64,000 nt of DNA, from NCBI GenBank assembly GCA_026120035.1, contig JALRME010000024.1:248001-312000 (forward strand). The letters are read 5' to 3'. Below are positions 23,613 through 32,773 of the stretch, one piece after another. Below the pieces are notes generated by a model. It was not told where the DNA came from, made no database searches, and saw nothing but the letters and a program-made list of their open reading frames with translations. The position numbers and the translations under genes were made by a program. Every line of letters begins with the position of its first letter. The first letter of the stretch is position 1. The DNA is from Coleophoma eucalyptorum. Lineage: Eukaryota; Ascomycota; Leotiomycetes; Helotiales; Dermateaceae.

Positions 23613-25313
23613 ATGTCGCTATCTGTTGTCCCCGCCTACTCCGCAGAGAAAGGATGTGATTCGCCAGGGAGTGGCTTTGAGCAACTGGGCAATGACTTCT
23701 TTGACCAGTTCCTCACTTTCAGTCCAGCAGATAACGAACAGCCTGGTTTCCCAGAATCTCCGGTCGAGACGCTTCAGGAAAAGCCCGGTTTGGACACCCA
23801 ATCTGCAGGTACCTCTTCAGGGTCTTTTGAAGATAAACTCAGCGACTCCAACCCAAAGTCCTATGAAATTGAAACCTTGTCCTTCATCCAAAACTCTACA
23901 ACATCCCAGCATCTCTCACCTCCCAACCCTTTCTATTCGGAGTCCTCTGGAAAGGCCTCCATCTCGGATAACGAATTACTAAGCCTTGAAGGCATCAAAC
24001 TTCAGTCGCCACACTTGCCCGACTCATTCAACGTAGAAGCATTCCCCTTATCACCAACACCAGTTCGAAGGAGACATCGTCTTGTTGAAGCCATCTCTAA
24101 GTCATTCAAGAAGGCGACAGGGAAATCGACCAGAAGTCCAATTCGGAAAACCAGTGCATCACCTATCATGATGTGCTCATCACGATATAGCCAGGGTGAC
24201 TTTGATGTCTGGGGTCAGAAGCTCCAACTGGATCCGGCGAAGTTCACCTTTGATTATCAACAGCAGAGCCCTTTATCTCCCCCGCCCTCAGCAACAGTTT
24301 CCAGTGCATCGGAAGCTTCTATGATGTCGCTTTGCAAACTGGAGCAGAATGACGGCTTCTCTTCTTACAGCAATGCCTTTCCTCAGCAATATCCTGTCAC
24401 TAAACCTGGCGAGTACTCGACGCCTTTAGCTACGCCAACACTTGAGGCTCACCACTCGAGGCGCCCAAGTTTCCAGCAGACTACTCCGGAAAACATGATG
24501 TATCCTGCAACTCCGCAATTTCAACAGTCAAATGCTTGGTCTCAAGAACCAGCACCAGAATATGCCACTTACAGCACCTCGAACAACTATGCATCCGAGG
24601 CAGATAGCCCGCCAGTGTGGTGGAGCCACGCTTCTGCAGCACCGATGGCTCAGCCATCACCAACAACATTTCATAGCAATCCGCAGCGAGCAACGAAAAG
24701 TCTCGCAGCACAACTGCAGAACGAACTGGCATATAATGCCAACGATCTGGCCATGAACCACAGTGGCCTTGCACAAGGCCTCATGATTCAGATGCCTGAA
24801 GACAACCAAAATCAGTCTTTTGTCGTCTCTTCTCCAATCCACGGTCCCCTTTCGCCACTTCATGGTCCACAGGGCGGATATTTCAACCTTCAACAACCAC
24901 CCTCCCAGTCGTATACCCCAACCCGACAATACACTCCTCGTAATCAGTACTTTTCCTCTCCAACCGTCGGACACGCCCGCGGCCGCTCAATTGGCTCCTG
25001 CGAGTCCCCATCCCCAAAATCAGCTTCCTCTCCAGCTTTCCACGTTCGCAAGCGCCGGAATCCAAGCCACAAGGGCGGACACGAGCCTCGTACTCCTAGC
25101 TTAGGGGGTGGTGTTGACTTCGTCAACTTCACTCCAAGCGATAGTAAGAAGATCCTCACTGGTGTCGCTCCCAGTGGTTCTTCTAAGACGAAGGCAAGAC
25201 GTGAGAAAGAGGCTTTGGAGAAGAGAAGACGTCTTTCGCAAGCTGCCGTGCGTGCTGTTCGTGCCGCGGGTGGAAGTGTGGAGTCCCTAGTTGAAGAAGG
25301 TCTGTTTGTCTGA
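23613..25313 (+). CDS. wetA: Developmental regulator WetA (conidial maturation)
   Basis: A single-exon frame of 566 residues starts at ATG 23613, close to the length of Aspergillus WetA (about 555). Most of the protein is disordered and rich in Ser, Pro and Gln. A basic segment RLVEAISKSFKKATGKSTRS lies near residue 155. The diagnostic part is the C-terminus: GGGVDFVNFTPSDSKKILTG, then the strongly basic SKTKARREKEALEKRRRLSQ and AVRAVRAAGGSVESL. This is the WetA/ESC1-related domain. In Aspergillus WetA acts last in the BrlA-AbaA-WetA cascade and controls spore-wall completion, trehalose accumulation and dormancy. Nuclear action is expected. The long upstream region and CT-rich leader suit a developmentally regulated gene. 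The family call is firm; the role in this species is by analogy. Confidence 0.9.
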   Translation: MSLSVVPAYSAEKGCDSPGSGFEQLGNDFFDQFLTFSPADNEQPGFPESPVETLQEKPGLDTQSAGTSSGSFEDKLSDSNPKSYEIETLSFIQNSTTSQHLSPPNPFYSESSGKASISDNELLSLEGIKLQSPHLPDSFNVEAFPLSPTPVRRRHRLVEAISKSFKKATGKSTRSPIRKTSASPIMMCSSRYSQGDFDVWGQKLQLDPAKFTFDYQQQSPLSPPPSATVSSASEASMMSLCKLEQNDGFSSYSNAFPQQYPVTKPGEYSTPLATPTLEAHHSRRPSFQQTTPENMMYPATPQFQQSNAWSQEPAPEYATYSTSNNYASEADSPPVWWSHASAAPMAQPSPTTFHSNPQRATKSLAAQLQNELAYNANDLAMNHSGLAQGLMIQMPEDNQNQSFVVSSPIHGPLSPLHGPQGGYFNLQQPPSQSYTPTRQYTPRNQYFSSPTVGHARGRSIGSCESPSPKSASSPAFHVRKRRNPSHKGGHEPRTPSLGGGVDFVNFTPSDSKKILTGVAPSGSSKTKARREKEALEKRRRLSQAAVRAVRAAGGSVESLVEEGLFV

Positions 25314-27090
25314 CATCGGCCTTCCACCATAGCCTAAACAAGTTGTTCGAGCGATTCTGATTATATCGAAGAATGGATAGATTAGATCGAATTTCAAATG
25401 GACATGGTTGTATCGTGCGGACTAGCTGATCGGAGCATCGTGCCAAGCTCCCAGGGTGGAAATTGGTCGTTTTATTTTCCTTTCCAGAGGCGTTTTAATA
25501 ACTAGCAAATCTTCTTTGCTCTCTTTTCTTTCCTTGTCATACTCGGTTGTCGGTGTTCCTCGCTCTTCTCTTGGCCATATCTCCATTCTGATCAACAGAA
25601 TAGAGATTGTTGGAAAGAAAAAAGTCTCGAGGACGATTTTGAACCCCTATGTGGATAGATGTGGATCATCATATATAATCAACCATTTAAATTTAAGTAT
25701 AATATAACGTGGAGGAGGATATAATAAAATCACAATATTTTAAAAAATCGATCACTGCCTGCTGTGGATGAATGTCTCTCTGGCTCCTCTTATGTGTTTC
25801 CTGTCTTCTGCTATCTACCCCTCCTTGCCCTGCATTCCACATCTCCAGGCTCGTGGCAAAAACTTACCACATGGCTTTGGAATGGAATGGGTCATTTGAT
25901 GCATATTATATCCCTGCATAAAAATGTGGTAGGTAAAATATGGTGGGCAGCGTGGGTGTACTAGCTGCCTCCTTGCAGTACAGATGATAATGTTTGTTGT
26001 GGAACTTGCACGATCTCTTGCTCCTCCAGCCTTCGCGATGGGAGGATAAACTGTTTGAAATCTATGGCTGGCTTGCTCTTCTGTGGTGCATACAAGATAC
26101 AAGGGGGGGACCATCACATGTTCGCGTATACATCATCCATTCAATGATTGCCTTGCATCTTGGGTGTCAGTACGTAAGGTACAGTGTGTTAGTATGATTC
26201 TTGACGAAGAGAGTTGCAGCGGCCCCTGTCCTTGCCAGAGAACGCGATCTCCCACAGGTCGGGATCGCGTCGTTGGTACCGTAGCGTAAGCGGAAGAGGA
26301 TCTCAGCCCTACAACGACCGAGAATATAGCGACGTGAGACCGGGAAGATATATAATTTTCGTCACGCAAGCCGAAGCTTCTCTGTAGGCCCTCAATGTGA
26401 GAGGACTGGCACGCATCAGTCAAGGCTTTTTCTTTTGGGCGGAGCGGCGCCTTCTTATTGGCGGGATAGAGCATGATGGCAGAACTACGGATGGAGGCTT
26501 TTCAGCCCCAGGAGGTGGGACCTCCCTCGTCCGACTTGCGGCTTACATCTACCTGCCCTCTGATCTGCTTCCATTCTTTCTTTCTGTGTTCAGAGCAGCC
26601 ATTCTATTCCTGGCATCTTCTCTTCTTCTACCGTTTACTCTATACCTAATTCGAATGTACGCTCGTTTCGGTTCAACGTCCTACATCTCTTCGACTGCGC
26701 CGCACATAACTTCTGTATACTTGATCCTTCCTTCCCCTTATCCTTATCGAAAACGCTTGCCAACTAGATAACGCCCGTCGCGACTCATCGAATATCTCGC
26801 TCAACACTCCGTCGCCGATTGCGGTGAAGAGTGTACATTTCTAGGACAACGTGTATGGGAGTAGGAAGGTTGAGACGAAGTTATAAACCTGTTACTCTCT
26901 CGTTACAGGTCAGCATTACGGACTGGGACCGCGCAGCGCATTAAGCAGGTCAACGCAAGTCTCTGCGCACAATTTCGCCTTGTAACTCATCACTGATTCT
27001 TTGCGTAGATATTGTCAACAGATCCAAGGGTAACATCGTTTGACGTAATTACAGACAGGACAGTGGCTGAGCTATTTCTTGGACTTGGTG
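25314..27090. other. Intergenic region between wetA and the DUF3433 gene
   Basis: Two plus-strand genes flank it. It holds the wetA 3' UTR (AT-rich around 25680-25750) and the promoter of the DUF3433 gene. A plus-strand frame near 26397-26771 opens with a GTG rather than an ATG and is leucine- and serine-rich from CT-rich DNA; I treat it as fortuitous. No RNA gene or repeat is recognised. Confidence 0.6.
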
Positions 27091-29811
27091 ATGGCTGATA
27101 ATGGAACTGGAGATGGCTATCCATTCATGGCTTCTCAGAGAGATAACGATCAGCCTTTGGCAAACCGCTATTCGACAGTCTCTGCTCTGAGTTCGCCCGA
27201 TACACCTGATATGGGATTGACGAGCTATCGGTCTTCCACAGTGTCGTTGCCCACCCCAGAAGAAACGCTGGACGTAATAGATGTTAGCCATGTTCGTTTG
27301 CCTTCGGAAGGAGGTTCTGGAGTTACATCGCCGCCATACAGTTCTAGCATGCAGAATAGAATGTCATTACCCGCAGCTCTACGCGTTGGTACGCCTACCT
27401 CCACAACTTCACAAAGCTCCAGTCCTTCTCAATTTTCCAATACAGCTTATGGGCCTATCTCCTCAGTAAGGAGACCATCCCTAAGCAAACTTGGATCAAA
27501 GCGGTTTTCGACCAAGAAGAAGGTAGCCAGAATTTCAGAACAGTCGATCCCCGAGGAAGGGATTGACATGGGACTACTTCAATATGCGGCCCCTTTTTCT
27601 TCACACGGCGCGGTATACAAACCTCTCGAAGGTGCAGAAGACGACGACGACTTCCAGTTGACCTCACCAGTGGCAGCTGGATTTGACATTTCGTCTTTCG
27701 ATGGTCCGTTGACTCCCCAAAGCGAAGCGCAGTTACAACTACATCGGCAAGAAGCTCAAGGCATTCTTACTGGCGGTCTCGGAGTTGGTTTCAAGCCTGG
27801 TGCTACGCTGAAGAGTACTGAGCTTTTTGCGACAGCTGATCCAGTAGCAGCATCAGCAGTAGCAGGGACACTCTCTCGAAGATTATCTCGAAGAATATCA
27901 CAAAGAGTCTCCTCGCAAAGTGCCCGGTTACAGCGTAATGCGACTATTCGAGATCTTGGCCAATATGAGGCGAATAAGCGCGGCGAGATTATCGAAGTTA
28001 TTATGGAAGACATGCCCGTGGATCTCAGTACTTACGAAGGTGGCAATGCATCAACGACTGACTTTGAGGTATTGGATGATTTTTCCAAGCGCAAATCTAC
28101 AATGCGATCCGGTAATGTGGAAGTATTCTATCCACAAGCAAATTGGAGACCGTTTTCCATGCGCTGGCCCTACCTAACAGCTCTAATTGCACTTTCGCTC
28201 GTGTTGGCATTTGCACAGGAATATGTGTACCAGAAATCACCGAACAAGGACAAGCCACTATACAAGTTCCACAAGCCTAGCGATTTAAAGACGTGGGATT
28301 ATTTCTGCTTCAAATATCTTCCGACCCTGATCGCTGTAGCATTTGGCGTACTCTGGCAAATTACAGATTTCGAAGTCAAACGGCTCGAAGCATATTACCA
28401 GCTTAGCAAAAATGGAGGTGCACTAGCTGCAGAGTCTATAAACGTAGATTATATTACGTTCTTCGACTTCCTTAGACCAATCAGGGCGCTTCGCTGCAAA
28501 CATTTCGCCGTCGCTGTCTCGTCTTGTGCTACGCTGCTTGCTGTCTCTCTTGTGCCGACCTTGCAATCGTCCTCCGTTGTGCTCTATCCACCTCGTTCGC
28601 AGAGAGAGGCAGACCCAGATGGGCAGAAGAGTATTTTTATTTCAGGAGCTTTTTCGCGATGTCTTACAGTGGTCTTACTCCTAGTAGCACTTTCTGGTTG
28701 CGTGCTTTTGTGGCAACTTCAGAGAAGACGATCTGGGTTGGTGGCAGATGTTAAAGGAATCGCAGGTATTGCGGCAATGGCTAATCGAAGTCATATTTTG
28801 ATGGATTTCAAGGACATGGATACGGCATCACCGGACATGATCCATCATAAACTCAAAGATCATCGTTACACTCTCCAGAACTCTTCATTGGCGCCTGATG
28901 ATCAAGTACCTCTCACTCGGCAAGAAAAAGACCGGTACGACCAGCAGCAGAGGAAGTCAAATCCACATCCTTTCATGCTTCGTCTGCCAGTCGGTATTAT
29001 GGTCATTCTTGGCATCCTACTTTTTATGGGTTTGATACCTGTTGTCTTATTTACGGATGCCAATATAATCACCGAAAAAGCACCATGGTTTGTGACTGGA
29101 TTGGCAGTCTGTATCAAGTTAGCTTGGGGTTCTGTTGAAACTGACTTGCGCATGATGGAACCCTTCTATCTGCTTTCCAAACGACATGCACCACCGAAAG
29201 TACTCACTCTTGACTATTCATCCATGCCATTTGCATGGATGCCACTCCGTGCGTTCTTGAATGGCCACCTACTCATGGGATTGGTTGGACTTGGATCTGT
29301 TCTCGCGGAAATCCTGACTGTATGCGCAATCAGCTTTTCTGGAGTTTCAGGTCGCGATTTCACCAGCACTCCAGGACCACATGTGAACTACACAAAAGCA
29401 AATTCCGATCTGGCTCACAACGCCAGCGAGGAAACGCTGCTATCATTCTGGCTCTCATTCGGACTAGCATACTTAATCCTAGGCTTCCTCTGTCTCATAG
29501 CCGTAGTCGTCTATACGCGACGAAGACATACCTTTCTACCGCGCATACCTAACACCATTTCCTCGATACTCGCCTACATCCACCAGTCAAAGATGCTATA
29601 CGATTTTGTGGGGACGGAGAAGATGAATAACGATGAAATGGTTACGCACCTTGAGCGGTTTGGGAAGAAATATGGCGTGGGCTGGTTCACAGGTCGCGAT
29701 GGCGAGGTCCATTGTGGTGTCGATGAGGAGGAGTTGGTTAGTGGCTATAAGCATGGCGGTGACGCAAGGAAAGCCAGTATGCCATGGAGTACTGACTGGC
29801 AGAATTACTGA
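27091..29811 (+). CDS. DUF3433 multi-pass membrane protein
   Basis: A single-exon frame of 906 residues starts at the first in-frame ATG, 27091. Residues 1-350 are cytosolic-looking and disordered, with a basic Arg/Ser cluster (RRLSRRISQR, about 263-272). Membrane segments lie near 361-379, 405-424, 471-490, 527-543, 632-656, 668-680, 726-748 and 785-808. Two related modules are visible. One is FEVKRLEAYYQLSK with a following DYITFFDFLRPIRAL (about 427-468). The other is TDLRMMEPFYLLSKR with LDYSSMPFAWMPLRAF (about 684-722). This tandem layout is that of fungal DUF3433 proteins. No transport substrate or enzyme activity is known to me. N-glycosylation sites near 765 and 777 suggest a lumenal or external loop. 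Location (plasma membrane or endomembrane) is not determinable. Confidence 0.85.
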   Translation: MADNGTGDGYPFMASQRDNDQPLANRYSTVSALSSPDTPDMGLTSYRSSTVSLPTPEETLDVIDVSHVRLPSEGGSGVTSPPYSSSMQNRMSLPAALRVGTPTSTTSQSSSPSQFSNTAYGPISSVRRPSLSKLGSKRFSTKKKVARISEQSIPEEGIDMGLLQYAAPFSSHGAVYKPLEGAEDDDDFQLTSPVAAGFDISSFDGPLTPQSEAQLQLHRQEAQGILTGGLGVGFKPGATLKSTELFATADPVAASAVAGTLSRRLSRRISQRVSSQSARLQRNATIRDLGQYEANKRGEIIEVIMEDMPVDLSTYEGGNASTTDFEVLDDFSKRKSTMRSGNVEVFYPQANWRPFSMRWPYLTALIALSLVLAFAQEYVYQKSPNKDKPLYKFHKPSDLKTWDYFCFKYLPTLIAVAFGVLWQITDFEVKRLEAYYQLSKNGGALAAESINVDYITFFDFLRPIRALRCKHFAVAVSSCATLLAVSLVPTLQSSSVVLYPPRSQREADPDGQKSIFISGAFSRCLTVVLLLVALSGCVLLWQLQRRRSGLVADVKGIAGIAAMANRSHILMDFKDMDTASPDMIHHKLKDHRYTLQNSSLAPDDQVPLTRQEKDRYDQQQRKSNPHPFMLRLPVGIMVILGILLFMGLIPVVLFTDANIITEKAPWFVTGLAVCIKLAWGSVETDLRMMEPFYLLSKRHAPPKVLTLDYSSMPFAWMPLRAFLNGHLLMGLVGLGSVLAEILTVCAISFSGVSGRDFTSTPGPHVNYTKANSDLAHNASEETLLSFWLSFGLAYLILGFLCLIAVVVYTRRRHTFLPRIPNTISSILAYIHQSKMLYDFVGTEKMNNDEMVTHLERFGKKYGVGWFTGRDGEVHCGVDEEELVSGYKHGGDARKASMPWSTDWQNY

Positions 29812-30339
29812 CGGATCAAGCCCTTTTCTTTTCTTGGCTTGTTAGTATTATGAGATGTCGGACCATTCTTGCGTGTATGTATACCTTGTAATTAAATAGC
29901 TTATTTTTTTATAATGATATTATAATCTCTTCACATCTAAGTGCCACTGTTTGATCCTGTTCCGAACATCTCTAGCCATAAAATACCCTCGAGAAAATCG
30001 GTACTCAGGCATCCACCAGATTCCACATTTAATTCTGCCTTGCAGCGACTTGGAGTCTAACAAATGAGCAGGTATAACACTGGCTTCAATCATTAGAGGC
30101 CACATTCTGAATTTGGCAACGAGATAATTGCACCATGAATAAAAGGTCTTGGTATCGTGAGGTGTTTTGCTTGCCTCAAAAGTGATTTTCCGCCAGAACT
30201 CCATACGCACAAATTCCAAACGCCTATGATGCCTGCCTGTAGTTTATGAAACATGGAGTTGAGCCTTCCTCAAAGCACTCCTCCGAATCTCCCTTCAAAG
30301 CTAAATTACAGCACACAAGGGTCCTCTGTCATCCATCGC
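29812..30339. other. Convergent 3' spacer, DUF3433 gene and U1-C
   Basis: The genes on both sides end here. A very AT-rich stretch around 29895-29935 probably includes 3' processing signals. A minus-strand frame of 94 codons from an ATG at 30204 to a stop at 29920 has a protein-like composition (several Trp, Tyr, Arg) but no recognisable family, and it lies where the U1-C 3' UTR is expected. I do not call it a gene. Confidence 0.55.
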
Positions 30340-31161
30340 TCACTTCCTATCGCCCCCCTCAGGCTTAAAGCCTGGCATACCTGGGAAGCCTGGCCCTCCT
30401 GGCGGTGGGAGACCACCTGGAGGAGGGAATTGGAAATTTGGTGGTAGACCACCTGGCGGTGGAAATGGGAGGCCACCGGGTGGTGGTGGAAATGGCAACC
30501 CGTTCATCGGGATGGGTGGGGGAATTCCGCCCGGGAATGGTGGCATTGGCATACCGCGACCACCAGGAGCTACAGCATGTTAGTATGAGGGCACAGTTCC
30601 AAGATCTAAGATATGTAGAAAGGGCATACGAGGTATCATCCCAGCAGGTAGGCCAGGCATTCCACCAGGAATTGGAAATGGTGGAGGAACGCCACCTGGG
30701 AAGCCGAACGGCGGTGGTGGGAATGGTTGCGTGCCTGGATTCTGGCCCAGCATAGGATTCGATGCTGCTTGGCCTTCCGCAGCGTAGGAGGACGTGATCG
30801 AGTCGATGACCGATTGTGCTTTCTCGTGGCCGATTTCTGAGAGGCTGCGTTAGCACTGATGTATATATATAACATGTGAGGGGCAGGCCTCAGGAAGAGA
30901 CGTACGTTGGTAGTAGTCTACAACGTTTCGCAGATGGTTACGACCGCTGTTATGCGCTTTGCGCACGCTCATTGAGTCGTGCGTAAGGTACACATCACAG
31001 TAATCGCCTACAGAGCATTAGTATGAAGCTCATGAAGCTGTGTCGAGGGTCGTCAAATGGTTCTCGAGGTAGGAGGTGATTCTAGAACTTACAGAAAACT
31101 GTTTCGCACATTAGCATTCATTCAAAGAGGATCGCGTGGTCAATTACTTACATTTAGGCAT
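30340..31161 (-). CDS. YHC1: U1 small nuclear ribonucleoprotein C (U1-C)
   Basis: Five exons are needed: 31161-31152 (10 nt), 31098-31093 (6 nt), 31007-30906, 30836-30630 and 30569-30340, together 184 residues. Introns are 31099-31151, 31008-31092, 30837-30905 and 30570-30629. All have GT donors, AG acceptors and a CTAAT or CTAAC branch site. The join gives [20 protein letters not shown] and the U1-C zinc finger with C6, C9, H24 and H30. Next are [17 protein letters not shown] and a long Pro/Gly/Met-rich tail with repeated PPPGGLP units. U1-C stabilises pairing of U1 snRNA with the 5' splice site in the nucleus. The gene shares a 241-bp upstream region with ERV25. The 6-nt exon is phase 1 at both ends, so skipping it would keep the frame but drop Phe4-Phe5. 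The identity is secure. Confidence 0.95.
31093..31098 (-). other. YHC1: 6-nt symmetric microexon of the U1-C gene
   Basis: On the minus strand the six bases TTTTCT are preceded by a CAG acceptor and followed by a consensus GTAAGT donor. Introns of 53 and 85 nt lie on either side, each with its own branch-like site (GCTAATG, TACTAATG). With a T left over from exon 1 and GC from exon 3, these bases encode Phe-Phe-Cys at positions 4-6, matching the conserved MPK-aromatic-aromatic-C start of U1-C proteins. No other sequence in the gap can supply these residues in frame. Confidence 0.85.
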
Positions 31162-31402
31162 GATTGCGACTGGTTTAGGGAGCGACAGAAGCTGTGAGAG
31201 GGTGCCTGATATCAAGAGAATGGCGATGTTGAAGTCGCGACGAGAAAAGACACTACACGTGATTGTGGTTACACGGAACAACCCTTCTTCCGGCGAAGCT
31301 CGAGAATCCACGTCGCCGAAACGATGATCGTGTTCTCGTAGCAGCAAGATCTCACGCGCCTCGATTCTTCCAACCAGATTTTCTACCAGCCCTCCGGAAA
31401 GA
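31162..31402. promoter_or_regulatory. Divergent promoter region, U1-C / ERV25
   Basis: Only 241 nt separate the two start codons of these divergently transcribed housekeeping genes, so the region must carry both promoters and both leaders. No TATA box or recognised factor site stands out. Confidence 0.6.
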
Positions 31403-32226
31403 ATGGCGTATCCTCGATCGGCGCTGCAGCTACTCTGCAGCCTGCTTTTTTTTCTTGTGTGTGCTGAAGCCCTGAAATTCGATATTCAAGCCCATTCGAA
31501 GGGCGACAAGAAAGGAGAGCGATGCATTAGGAATTTTGTGGCCAAGGATACTTTAGTTGTTGTTACGGCCACCGTTGGTGGGTTTAAAGGCGATGGCATG
31601 AAAATCGATATGCATGTGAGTGCAGATCTGCCGGCAGAATTGGTCTCAACGGCGTACTGATGTTTTGCTTCCAGATCAAAGATGCAGTTGGAAATGAATA
31701 CGGTCGACCAAAGGACATTGTTGGAGAGCAAAGAATGGTATTCACTTCTCACGCAGATGCTTCTTTCGACGTTTGCTTTACCAATGAATTCAGTGGCTGT
31801 GCGCAATTCCATAATTCTATCTTTTTACCACTCACTAATAACCACTGTAGCCAAGAGCGTTAAGGATCCCAACCGACACATTGAACTCGATATCAACATT
31901 GGTGCAGATGCAAAGGACTGGTCTAATGTTCAAGCCACCGAGAAGTTGAAGCCAGTCGAGACTGAATTAAGACGAATTGAAGAGATGGTCGCTGAGATCG
32001 TTTCCGAGATGGACTATTTGCGCCAACGAGAGCAGAAACTTAGAGATACAAATGAGAGCACAAACAACAGAGTCAAGTGGTTTGCTTTTGGTACTATGGG
32101 CATGCTCGTATCCTTAGGAGCTTGGCAAATTGTGTACTTGAGGGCTTATTTCAGGTATTTGCCTCAGTTTGGAACACACATATGCAATTTCACTGACGGC
32201 CTTACAGATCCAAGCATCTTATCTAG
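31403..32226 (+). CDS. ERV25: p24-family cargo receptor Erv25
   Basis: Four exons, 31403-31615, 31675-31798, 31851-32154 and 32208-32226, give 219 residues. Introns are 31616-31674 (GTGAGT), 31799-31850 (GTGCGC) and 32155-32207 (GTATTT). The protein has a signal peptide (about 1-23) and a lumenal GOLD domain beginning [12 protein letters not shown] membrane-proximal coiled coil follows ([20 protein letters not shown], then [12 protein letters not shown]). It ends with one membrane span ([21 protein letters not shown]) and a short cytosolic tail ending AYFRSKHLI. Erv25 pairs with Emp24 in p24 complexes that select cargo into COPII vesicles and cycle between ER and Golgi. The 19-nt last exon supplies the tail with its sorting residues. 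The donor of intron 2 could instead be 6 nt upstream (at 31793) with the frame kept, changing SGSKS to TKS. The family call is secure. Confidence 0.93.
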
Positions 32227-32773
32227 ACTTAAATTGCCGAAGCTAAATGCTGCAGCTCCTGGCGGGCTTGTTTTGCTAGAAAAGCCTTGTAATATAACGA
32301 ATATGGAGCGAGCGACGAAGCCTTTTAAGGCGCCTAGAAGCATTGGTCTGGTGGGAGCTATGCGTAATGTCAATCCTCTAGAATATTGGCAGAGGATAAA
32401 TGAATTCACAAAGAGAATTTCACCAATTGCTGGCTGCCATTAGGGTGAGGCTCGATCAATTACCTTTGTAAATGTATCTAGACTGGAAGCTTCAATATGA
32501 ACTCCATGGAGACCCAATTGGAGATATTGAGACTTAACTATTCAAATAATTCCTACTATTGAAGTGAGAGATATGGTTTGCAGCATAATCTACGACCTGT
32601 ACTACCAAATGCAAGCAGGTCGGGATGTGGAAGCTGGCCAGAACCAATGATCACGTGTCATGTCCGATAAGAACTAGCGCGTGGATAAGGAACAAAAATT
32701 TCGGATTTTTGGGCTACCTCGCTCAGAAGCGCAGCCAGTTTTACCAATTGCGCATTCTACCACAAACACCAAC
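32227..32773. other. Spacer between ERV25 and HAS1
   Basis: It holds the 3' UTR of ERV25 and the HAS1 promoter. At 32694-32701, about 75 nt before the HAS1 ATG, the bases AAAAATTT match the core of the ribosomal-RNA-processing element (RRPE) found upstream of ribosome-biogenesis genes in yeasts. That is a single short AT-rich match, so it is suggestive only. Confidence 0.45.

Noticed and set aside
31007..31161. Direct joining of U1-C exon 1 to exon 3 as the normal gene model.
   Set aside because: It is in frame but gives MPKCDYC, losing the conserved aromatic pair, and leaves the perfect CAG-TTTTCT-GTAAGT unit unexplained. It is kept only as a possible skipped isoform.
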